From assembly GCA_030762935.1 (NCBI GenBank), contig CM060883.1:51606001-51670000 (forward strand): a stretch of 64,000 bases of DNA. Direction: 5' to 3'. Below are positions 28,301-40,300 of the stretch, piece after piece. Position numbers and translations under genes: made by a program. Source of the DNA: Hymenopus coronatus (lineage: Eukaryota; Arthropoda; Insecta; Mantodea; Hymenopodidae). The notes beneath the pieces are model-generated. The model did not search any database, was not told the DNA's origin, and saw nothing but the letters and a program-made list of their open reading frames with translations. Each line of letters starts with the position of its first letter. The first letter of the stretch is position 1.

Positions 28301-31300
28301 GTATGCCCCTCGTATATCCATGGAGTTTGCTAGCTTTTTGATTCATTCACACCCATGTAAGAATTTATTTTCATACTTTGGAAGAACAGAAGCTCTTCCA
28401 GAAGTGCATCTGTTGTTGTGGCTTGGTGAACATCAGTTAGTTGAATAATCATTGCAGACAAATATGCATATAAGTGCTTTACAAAAAGCGTAACTTACAT
28501 AGAAGTAGTATAATTAGACCTTTACATCATCAGCTGCTCATGATTACCAAATACAGATGAAGGATCACTGCTAGATTACTGTCTTCTCTGTGGTGTACAA
28601 GTGCTGAAGAAACAAGGCACACTCCCACACTATGTACTTGGTTGTGTAGTATTCTCTCAAACTCGTTTAGAACTAGACCCCATCCAGTATGAAGAAGAAA
28701 AAGAGACATTTGCAGCATTAACAGAGAGCAGGACATGTCTTGAAATAATGCAAGATCTGCTTACAACTCATCTTGGTCTAGAATGTTCTTTTAATCAGAA
28801 GTCGCCTTTGTTTACACTGGCATACTTCCTAGGTCCCAAAGAACAAACAATACAGATACTGTGCCTTACACCAAGTGAGGTGGTCACTACTAAGAGGTCC
28901 AGGATTAAGCCTTATCTCCAGCAACTGAAGCTTGGAGACCAACTGCTCCCATTAAATATGTCATGGTGACATTAGGGGGTCAATCCACTCCAAAATTGGC
29001 GACTCCAACCAAATATGTCAGAAGGGTATTTTGATAGAACACCCACTAGAACAATGTAATCTTAAGTTCAACTTTACTATCGAACATTGGCATCTCACAC
29101 CAAATATGTTGCAATGTCTCACAAAGTGTAATGGAGAGGGGTAAACAAGGATAGGGGAATGGGAGGTTTGTGGAATGGGCATGAGACTTCAGAATTTACA
29201 ATTATTCTATATTTAACTTAAAAGGTAGGAGAACAGAATCAGATGTGAAGGATAATATCTACTTAAAATCAAATGCTATGTGAGAGGTGATAACTAAACT
29301 ATATTTACATTATGTTACAAAGAGGTGAAGAGAGCTTTTTACATATTGATGATAATTAAGTTAGATTGTGATCAACTTACCTTTTGACCTGGGAAGCATG
29401 ACTTGTGTTCCGAGGCATTGTGGGGGTCTTGAAATAATACACTAAACAAAATAAACTTATGTCCCCTTCAGGGTGTTAATCACTGCAGGTTCATGTAGCA
29501 GTTCTTTGGCCAAAAAACATGAGGTAAAAAACCTGGACTTTAAATATGTTTTTAGAACTGAGCTACGCAATAGGTTTGCATTATCCTAATAAGTCATACA
29601 TGACAGTAGCCAGCGAACAGGTTCACACAAAACAGCTATAATATGGGATATTCCATCCCTACTAGAAAAACACCTGATGTAGCATCTAGCTAATAGCAGA
29701 AGCTGTACTTCTGAGTCTCAGATTTATATATAATGAAAGTTTGATACCAGAAAATTGACTATTACTATGAATAAAAAATATGTATGCCAAAGTTTAACCA
29801 TCACAATATTCTCAGGTTACATGCACTTCTAAATATCCAAATTTTACACCCATAGATGTCTCGGGTAAAACATGACTTCAACAAGTATTTTGTGTGTAAG
29901 CAAGGCTTTTTTATAGATCATATGTTATAAGCAATAATCACAACTTTCATCCAGTGCTAGACAACAAACATGTCTTGAATTAGACTGCATTTTGTTATTT
30001 CTCTTAAAGGCTTTCATCACAAACTTCAGATGTTTCAGAATAAGGCCTCTCAAATTCTGTATTAAAAGTTATATTAAATATATTTCTTATAATTATTTAT
30101 TACTATTAATATTATTGTTATTATCAGAAATGGTAGTGTTGGTAGTGGCAGCAGTAGTATTGGTATTAGCAAGAAAGCAAAAAATGTCCTAGATACAAAG
30201 GAAAACATGGGTTTAGAATATAGCAACATAATAGCCTGGGCTAATGTAGCCGTATTCTTTGTATGGGTACTTAGTACAAATAAAATATAAATAAACAAAT
30301 AAAAAATATACTTCTGTAATTTTGCTTAGAGGAGAAACAAGAGGGCTTTATACCAATTAATATCAAACCCAGGATCATATTTGTGTGCTAAGAACAGCAA
30401 TAGAAAAGAATATTGCAAAGAATCAGGGTTTCCTATATCTTGCTATTCTGGATTAAAGACAACTTTTACTCAGTGCCAAGCCAATACATGTGGGATATAT
30501 TGGTTACCAAGAGTGTCCCAATAAGACCAATAAATATTCAAAATGAGTAACTATATGAGCAACCAATAGGAATAGTAGGCATTGAATCGGGAGATATCTG
30601 GTGAAATTAAGAAGAGAAATGGAATAAAACAGTGAGATAGCTGCTACTATTTAATGTACCAGATCTCAGACCAATACACACAAACAATATTTCACTAAAC
30701 ACTATAATTTATATCCGCAAACTCAAGGTCTTATTCACATTTACTGTATTCAAAGCTAAATTCTATTAGGCATTAATTTATTTATTTTTCCAATTACCTC
30801 CCTAGGTAAATAAGTGAGCAGTTTCTATTTGTAAGACATGAAGACCAAGAACAAAGAAGAAGAACCGATGGGGAAAACTTGAAATATCATATACATAGAT
30901 TATTCAATTTCTTGAATATTTTGGTAAGAATAATATACATAAAGTAGCTTGACAAAAATAAAATGCATTATCTTGGTCCAGTGCTTCCGGTGTACATTGT
31001 GTCTTGAGGTTAAAATCCCAAGATGGGTAAAATGGCAAATTTTAGCCTCAAGATGCAGTCTACATCAGAACCACTGGACCAAGACAATTCTAATATTGGC
31101 CGTGGAAGTTTACGAAAAAATAAAACACATTGCTGGACAAAATTACTTTGATTTTCTTGTTTAGTTAAACATCCAGCAATTAAAAGTTGTTAAAGTGAAA
31201 GTTCACGTTTGGAGTTTAACTTCCATTTAGGAAAGTTTAAAATTAAGAAGCAATAATAATAGTAATGCTGAAAATGGCACACCAACACAGCAAATAACAA

Positions 31301-34300
31301 AGCAATAAATACAAAAATGACAGGCGTGTTTTAACTCCCTTTCATGTTCAATTTAATCCTGTTCACAGAGTCAACTTTCCATTGAATAATCTCTGAACAA
31401 GCAGGCAGATTACTTTTCCTGGGAGTTTCCAAAACAATACATACTGAATGTCCTATTCTGTTAGTATAGGTACATTACATTTTAATTACTGTGAACTCTG
31501 AAAATTATTCTTTAAACAAGGATAGAAAACATTTTAAATTGCAATTGTAAACAGGCCCTTCCTTTAAAATGTAAGAAATAGAACACTCACCATGTTTAGC
31601 TTGAATATAAAGTATAGAATTGACCCTATACACAAAGTGTCAGGAATCTTCTTTGCTCCTGAAGAAAATGTCCCTCTGAAGTATCTTCAATATTCAAAAT
31701 AAGAGACATACGATGAAGAATTAAAAATAGAATGTGAAGTTGAGTATTGGGGAAGATAGAAACTTATGGTAATTTGTACAATATAATAAGTATTGATGGG
31801 ATAATAGAACAGAAGTACTGAATAGAATTTAAAAAGCTACCTCATCCAATTAAGGAATGAATAATACAATAATAAGAAAAAAGTAAATAAATAACAATGC
31901 AGCACAGAAAATTTATAAAATAGTAATAGAGCCAATTCTATTTTAAGAAACAAAGTTTGGCATTATAAAATAAGCACACAAGTAAGTGTACAACAGTGGA
32001 AATGAAATGTTTAAGAAGAATAGCGAGGAAAACCAGAAAAAATAGAATTAGAAATGAAAGGGTTAGGATAGAGATAAAACAAAAGAAAGCAATGGTTGGT
32101 AGAATAGAGGAGAGACAATGGATGGGTGAAGAAAGAGAAAAGAAACAGGTTTTTGAAATGTGTGTGGAAGGAAGGTTAGATAGAAGGAAACTATGAATGA
32201 CATGAGAGGAGTCAAAGAATTGGGCAGAGATGTACAAAGATAATGGTAGAAGTTAAAAGGCTAAATAATAACTTGAAATGGAGGGAGGAAATGGATTGAA
32301 CTAGACTACCAAGGCACTTGAAAAGGCACCAAGGAGTAGAAGAAGAAGAATATGAAGTGGGAGGGAGAGGAGGAGAACTAGGAAAAGGAAGAGAAAGAGG
32401 AAAGTTTGCTCAAAGCATTCACACCCTCTTTAGTGTTTTCTTCTGTTTAGTAATGGTACATTTCTGAAACATTTTACATATCTAATAGATTTTATTGTAC
32501 TTTTTGAATAATAAGCTCAGAGTACATTTTTCTGCATATTATTACAAAGGAACAGATTTTTAGCTGCTAAAAAGTTTAATTTATATATTTTTTGAGAATA
32601 TAGTTATCAGGAAGTTAAAAGTATTTGCTAAGACAAAAAAATATTTTGTGAAACAAGTTGTTATTTAAGAACTAGTCACTAATGAATTAATGATATGATA
32701 GTCAATTTTTTGAAAATGCTTTAGAATTATTGTACAGAACACACATCTCCAAATTATTCATTAGAAACCTCTGCTAACTTATGCCAGGTATTTGTAGTAA
32801 GAGCATTCTATGTCATGAAGTCATTTGTACATATTTCATAAGAAGTACATCTTCCATACTCTCTCAATGTGTACTTAATGGCCGTACTGGATTTTCTGGA
32901 TTGTACACTTGAAATACAAAAAAATCTGCATAAACCTGAATAAAATTCATTATTTATTCAAAATCTTCTCGAGCTTCTAACCAGGTAAAAACTTGGCTTG
33001 ATACCAATGTTTTGAAGAAGAGCATCTTCCTCATCTTCAGGGTGAACTGATGGATTGAGCTTGCACTTCTTCGAAACGTTGGTATCAAGCCAAGTTTTTA
33101 CCTGGTTAGAAGCCCGAAAAGATTTTGAATTTATATGTCGCCAGGAAAGCTTCAGTTCTTATTTTAAAATTCATTATGTTTGTAAGTTTCAGAGATGGGG
33201 TCCTGTTTCACTCAAAAACAACTGCTGCATCATAATAGAACAAGAACCAGCAATGACTGGCTCATTGCTGGGCAAATGTGTTGCTTGGGAGTAGTGTTGA
33301 TCAGCTTTTATAGTCTTTTCACAGGGCTGACAATATAAAACTGTTCAATTCTGTAGTAAATGAGAGTTCTTTAACATTCTGTTGCAACTGAAATCTCACT
33401 ATACTTCACTTTCAGCATTTTGGCGAAAATAATGACATAAATCACAGCACTTTTTATTTGAATTATTAGAGCAGTGGCAATTTGAAAGGAGAATCCCATT
33501 GAACCTACGGTGTGATGCAATACTGTGATATATAAAACTTCTTCTCCTTATGTGTTTATACATATCCATATGTATGCATGTAGAAGAGTGCAATCAATAC
33601 AGATGTCAGAGTGTGGTTTTAACATGTAAAGGCTATAGAGTATAGTGAAAGGTTGCATAGTTTCACTTCCGATAAACAAGAGATCTTATTTACTGTTAGA
33701 ACTAGCTGAAAAATTCAATGCTATAGCTGGAATTTGAACACAGTTCTCCCATTCTCCGTGCAGTTCCTGTAACCATTGAGCTACAGTGACATGCCGATGT
33801 GACATTATTTCTCCGGCTGATTCATATTTCTTTACACAGTCAATCAACTGGTGTGTCTCCCTTCAGAAGACATCTTAACAAAGACCTACTCATAAATACT
33901 TAGTATGTGGCTAATATTAACATAGTTATTGCCAACTATTAGGCAGTTTTATTATTGTATTGATAATGATCCTATATTTATGTTACCAAGGCAAAATGTT
34001 TACTTTCTCTAACCCATATGTACAGCCATGGACACAAATGAGTCATCCTAGATTCCATGTGTCAATAGAAGAGCTTCATCTATCTTTGTAACAGTTGCCT
34101 TCACCTGCACATGAAAGGACTGTACAGCGGTCTGTGACTGACAGTACAATGGTTAACTTATGAGTACTGAAAACAGATCACAGAACATTACGGTGACCGA
34201 GAAGTTAAGAAGGCCTTGCTTCCACTCACAAGTTCCTAGGTTCAAATCTTGCCTGCTTGTCATATTTATATGTTTGTTAATTTTATGACTGGATAATGTA

Positions 34301-37300
34301 GAACATAATATTGCATTAATATAACTTGGGCATTTGAAGTTAGGGCCTATCTATGCGTACAAAAATATAATTCTTTTAATACTTATGTTAAATAACTAAA
34401 AAACTGTGTGCAAATAACTTATTATTTTCTAAAACTAAAACATGAAAAATAAACATAATTAATATTGGATGTATGAACCCTCAGCCCATATAACTGCCCT
34501 CCATCTTGGGGGAATAGACAAAATTAAATACCTACAAAATCCCAGGCTTCTTGAATTTGTGCCCAGAAGCCATCTTTTGTCCTTTGTCCATCTACAGGTA
34601 AACTGGAGCGCAGCCCCCTTTTTACCTCAGCTCATGCATTCTCAATAGGGTTCAACTCTGCTGAACAGGGACACCAGTCTACTGCTCTGATATCCTGCCT
34701 CTTTGAAAACTATTTTGAAACCTTTTGAGATGTGTGGACAGGATGATTGTCTTGTACAAATTCAAAAATGTCATCAACATTTCTCATCCTCGCAGAGGGA
34801 ATCAAAATATTATCAAGTATTATACCGTGTGCTGCACACCGTTCAGTGTATTGTCAAGCTACCACAGCACACTTAGACTGTCCCTAACAAAATAGGTATG
34901 CGACCATGACAGAATTGTGAAGCCACATACTTTGAAATATATCGGGACCCCTTTGGACAATAGACAATCACCTTTCCCTTATGTATGAAAGAAAATGTCA
35001 CCTCGTTTGACAATATTACGTTATTCCAATTACAGCTGATATTTTCCTGTTGGATCGGTTTGTGAAGGGTGTGTTGAGTAAAAAAAAATTCCTTCCTCCC
35101 AAAAAAATCAAATTTGCCCAAAATTGGATTCCTAAAAATGTTCAAAAACATTGGTTTTCTTAACAATACTTTTAGTATATTTTCATATTATATGGATTCC
35201 ATCTTTTTTTATATTCCCATCGACAGTGAACTGTTCATGCCTGATGTATTTGTGCACCATTCTGCATACACATGCTTTCATGTCCAGCATATTGCTGTTT
35301 GGTAGAATAAACTCTTAAAGAAGCATCATAATAATTATCATGTTATTAACTGTACCAAATGTTGTGTATGAAATAACCATGTCCTAAAATAGCCACTCTG
35401 TGCATGTTCAACATCATTAAGAGAAGGGGAAAAAAGTTTGCCATATGTAAGAAGAGAATCTGTGACCTCACCAAGGAGTAACTTTCGTTTTGTTACAGCA
35501 CTACAGTGAGCACACCTGAAAGGTGGCTTGTTTGCTAATGCCATACAATACAAATTGTCAATATTTTTAGTTAACATTGATAGTTATTGCAGAAACTTAA
35601 GTTATGTGTTTAGTTATGATTGTTCATCATATGGGTTATAATACTAAGATTTGAAACTTGTGACAACTTGTTGCTTCTGCTAGATGTTGAACTTGGGCAA
35701 ATTTGACGTTCCGGACATGATGACTATACATACAATTTACATAGCAGCTAGAGAAGGTATTATATTCCACCCAAAAATGTTATATCAAGATTTTACCAGA
35801 AATATATATTTTGAGGTCCCCTGAGTCCAAAAAGCATTTTTAGGAAAAGGTCCATGTGTATGTGTGTGCATGCAGCATAGTTCAAAAACAAAAGGTCTGT
35901 TAAATACCAAACTTGATATTTAAGTTTAGTATCTCCCAAGGATGGAACACAAAGATTTTCAAGAAAATCCCCCACCCCCATTACCCTTTACATGATACAA
36001 TTTTCAAAAATTTTTATTTACTCAAAAATGGCTCTTCACAATTTTGATTAAAATATTGCATATTAAAGATATTTACATGACAAATAAAATGTATATCTTA
36101 AATTTTCTGGGAATAGCCTCTGAAGATCTCTTTATCCTGGATGATTTTTGCAAAATGTTGCATAACGGTTAAACCATAAGGGATAAGCAAAAACTTAATA
36201 CCCAAAAAACATAGATCTCGTTAAAATATGTAATTTGTTATATATATTTTTCTTTTTTTCTTGTAGAGTTAACCGTTTTCGAGATATTTCTTATTATTGG
36301 TTTTAATTTTAAACTACCCAAGTTTTCTCAAATGGAACCATGCAAAGCAAACTGAACCTCAAATGTTTCACATAATGATGAGCTTTTAAAAGATTTGACT
36401 CGCTTTAGCTTAGTGTATTCCGTTATTGCTCTTCAACTTACATGGAGGCTTGTAATACGACCATTTCTTATAACGTTTATCTCAATTAGCATGAAGTAGA
36501 TAAAAGAATTATCTTTGGTAACAATAGTTTGAATATGAAACAGCTAGAGAAGGTTATGTGAATGGAACACATCAGATTTTTTTACTGTTATAACCAGCTG
36601 AAAAATTCAATGCCACAGCCAGGATTTGAACATGGTTATCCCGCTCTCTTTGTGGTTACTCTAACCATTGAGCTACTGTGACAACATATCAGTAGGATAT
36701 TCATTCTTTTACCTCGGAATGTCTCCCTTCAGAGAACACCATAATGATGACTTACAGTCATTAAGAACTTAGTATCTGTGTAATATTAACATAGTCATTG
36801 TCAATTATCAGGCAATTTTATTATTGTATTGGTAATGCTTTACCATGGATATACATTTTTACTGTAAGAATCAGCTGAAAAATGTAATCCTGCTGCTACA
36901 ATTAATATCTCCTCATATCTTTTCTTGGAGATACTGAAATTATTACAAAATGCCAAATTCTGTTAAACTGTCCCTATGAGATTTTAACACCATGTAAAGA
37001 AACTTTCTTATGATCATTTCAAAATTAATGCTTTTCTTAACATATTCTATTGTATTGCTGGAAACTTAAAACCCAAATAAAAATGCATTCTAGTCATCAT
37101 TTCTATAGAATAATCAAAATATACTTTCTTTCTTGGAAACGCTTGGTATGTGATAGTTACAGCGTGTGGGGTTAGCTGTCACTGCCCTAACACTGGAGTT
37201 GCAATCACTGGGCACTGTTTTATTTTGTGACTAATATATTCTGCTCCATAACAAGAGCAGCCATAGAACTTAGTAGGAAGAGAAGGTATTGTATAGCACC

Positions 37301-40300
37301 CAGAATTCAATGTTGTGAATTCATCAAAAATACATTTTTGGGGTTCCCTGGGTCACAAAATAGCATTCTAGGAAAAAAGGTTTGAGAGAGGGAGAGATAG
37401 GGGGGGGGGAGTTACAGAAGTGCACTTTGATACTGTGGATGATTCTGTGATCCACTGGTTATTGGAGTTGGTAATGATTCTGGTAGTTACTCAAGTCTAA
37501 TGTTTTCTAACTGATTTATTTCTCTGCATGAGCCATTCAGTAACTAGATGTTTGTATCCATGCTTGCTGCAGACTATATATTTTACAGGCAGAGATGAAA
37601 CAAATTCCTTGGTGTAGCAAAATACTCTATTATAAGTGGCTTCAGTTTCCTGGTTCATTGAGTTCTTTGCAACACATTTACACAACTTGCATTTTAATTA
37701 TTGAGACAATTTTTGAAGTACCATAATTTCCATTATCAATTTTTCTTTGACTATCAGTGTTGTGATTCTCAGATGTTGTAATAGATGGGCTCGCCTCTGG
37801 TGGATTTAAGAATTTTTGGACAAGGATCAAGTTCCTAAATCCACTATCAGAGGCAAGCCCATTTACTACAGCACTGGTAGATGAAGAAAATTTTATAAGT
37901 AAGCTGCAGTGTTTCCAAAACATATCCTAAGTCATTAAAATGCAAGTGGTGTAAATGTATTACAAGCAACTTAAATAAAAACTTAATTTATAGTATAAAT
38001 CACTGTCCCAAAATTCTCATAATTTCAAGTCCATAGAAATAATCAGTAATTTTCATTGCTATTATTCCTGTAAATAAACCGTGTGCATTATAAATTAGTT
38101 TCATGTTATTTCAAATGTTTAATTCATATGTATTTCATTCAAAAAACATTATCACTATTTTCACTAAGTTTTCTGTGTGAAATGTTCAGTATCTTGCATA
38201 AGTTAGGAATATACATGCTGTTATTATCAGTACCTACAGTTTCTGCAATTGTTAACTGAGTTTGTTTTTTGTTTTGGGGTGAGGGGGTAGATTCCCAAAA
38301 TAAGTTTTATTGTTAAAATCCTTTAAGGAATTTCTGATATTACTCTTAGCCTTACAAAGACCAGTAATATACCAATTCACTCAAATTTAAATAAAAATAA
38401 AGCAGCTTGACTGATGTAATTTATGCTGTGCATGTTGCTTGCACTATTAATTTCTGTAGAAATCCTTATAAATGAGGAATGTGAGAAAAGCAGAAAGTTT
38501 TGTGATATCTTGTGTAAATGTTCTCGCTCATTCACTGAAGCTCAACAGAGGAATCCTTGTGATTTCTTGTGTGATGTCATCACTAAGTCCTGTACCATAC
38601 GAGGGTTAGAACAACGCACTTTATTTTTCAAAGGACCCCATAAATAAAAGTTGCAACTAGATAGGTCTAGGGAACAAGGGGACCATAAATCAACACTTAT
38701 AATTCTGTCATAAAACATCTCTCTTATTTCATTTAATAATTTTGTAGCTGTATGTAGTGTTGCAGAATTGTGTCAGAAACAAACCATAAGATTTTTCTTC
38801 TTTCATCAAGCAATCGAAAAATGGTCCTAGAATTAGTCTTTGATATCGCTCTGCATTAATTGTTTCATTAAAGAAAATGAGTCCTATTATTCTTCTAGTA
38901 CTTATCGCATGTGAGAGGTGCCATTGCACCTTCATGCAGGAATTGATGCCCTGAAGCTGCTGAATGGCGAGGGCAGAGCAGAGGGCAGAAAGGCTGTGAG
39001 AGCACTTATCATATATAAATGACTCTATATATTGCATGAGCACATAATTTTACTTCAGCAGAACATCTGTACTTATAATGAAATTTAATCAGATGTTTAA
39101 AATATTTAGGAGTCATGTAGCACAAACTATGCATTATTTAAAAGAGGAGGTTCCATAGATTGTTAATGAGGACCCCCCCCCCAAAAAGTTGTAATCATTT
39201 CATCCCTTTAAGTGCTTATATTTTTATATTTATTTATTAAGTAATTAATTTCATCAGGCACAGCTTATTAAAACAATAGCTGGTTTAGCATTAATGTAAT
39301 CAGTGCGAACTGAAAGTTAAAAATAATTAAGCCTAGCTGCATTACCTACATCAAAGATAGACTATGTCAGACATAATAGCTGGAAATACTTCCTTTAAGA
39401 AAGTAAAGGCACAAGGCAAACCAATTTGTAGACCACAGTTCCAATATTTCAATGTTTGGACAAAATAAAGTGCCAATAGCAATTTCTACAGAAGTTGCTA
39501 TTAGACAAAATGCATCCAAAGGCGTTTTTTGGGGACACCAGGCTTGAGGAAAACAGCTGAGATGTTTTGGTCCCAAGTTTAGAGGCATGACATGGATGCA
39601 TGAGTACTGGATTAATTTCTCAACTGCATTTATATACATTTCTTAAAGGAATTTTACTGATAGAAGAGTCTGTAATGCAGACTAAATTGTCTGACTACAT
39701 ATTGAACTTCCTCTATAATTGATCATGGTACTTATGCTGTAACAACTAAAGACAAGATCAGCAACCAGAACTTGCTCACCCTATACCTACAGTTGTATCA
39801 GTGTTTACAAGCGCATTTTTGTTGGGTAAACAAATAATTAATCCATATCAAAACAAATATGTAACATTAGGAGATTCAATACTCATCTTAAGGACACAAA
39901 GTTAGAGTAGATCTTAATGAATACCTTGAGAAATAAAAATCTTTAAATGGAGTGGTTTTTAAAACCAATAGAGAAACCATCCAAAATATTCCTATGAGTA
40001 ATAAGGCCAAGTGTAACATACAAAGTTTGTGAGCAATATATATGCACTGAATTTAGGTTGGTAAGTGAAGAGTATATGGGCAATGCTTGAAATCAGTTAT
40101 CTATCATTATTAGCATTTTCTCAATCATTATTGTTCTTGGTATTGTCACAAACATTTAACGGATTGAAGATTAGAGTTGTGTTTGGAACACAATCCAGTA
40201 TGTGAGTAAAAAACTGCTTATTTCATTTGTTTTAAATATTTACTTTTTTCCACAGCTAAAACAGGAATTTCTCAATGGCTTGAAAGACAAACTGGAATCA

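Larger units (their letters stand above)
25854..40255 (+). other. HLCS: HLCS intron 4 of the window (14.4 kb, largest)
   Basis: The borders are GTAAAT and TTTTTTCCACAG. It contains a mariner (27041-28312), a partial duplicate of exon 4 (28594-28835), two foldback repeats (30971-31084, 32956-33131), a LINE 3' remnant (31900-32270), family B SINEs (33690-33960 and 36585-36850), a short tRNA-like patch (34185-34262), a Tc1-type transposase relic (34480-35166), 0.85-kb repeats (35720-36576, 37277-37400), a hairpin (37779-37868) and another transposase relic (38420-39040). The stretches 25900-27000, 28980-30900 and 39050-40200 showed no recognisable feature. Confidence 0.75.

Noticed and set aside
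28200..28448. Open frame just after the mariner with ALPEVHLLLWLGEHQLVE, faintly like a WLGKH stretch of vertebrate HLCS
   Set aside because: Exons 4 and 5 already cover that part of the protein without a gap, the frame begins inside the mariner end, and no splice sites bound the similarity.
31938..32237. Antisense frame of 99 codons rich in Leu, Phe and Ser, looking like a membrane protein
   Set aside because: It is the complement of the basic LINE remnant on the plus strand, whose Lys/Arg codons read as hydrophobic residues in reverse.
34185..34262. Possible tRNA gene
   Set aside because: A and B boxes are visible but no acceptor stem or full cloverleaf could be drawn, so it fits a SINE head better.
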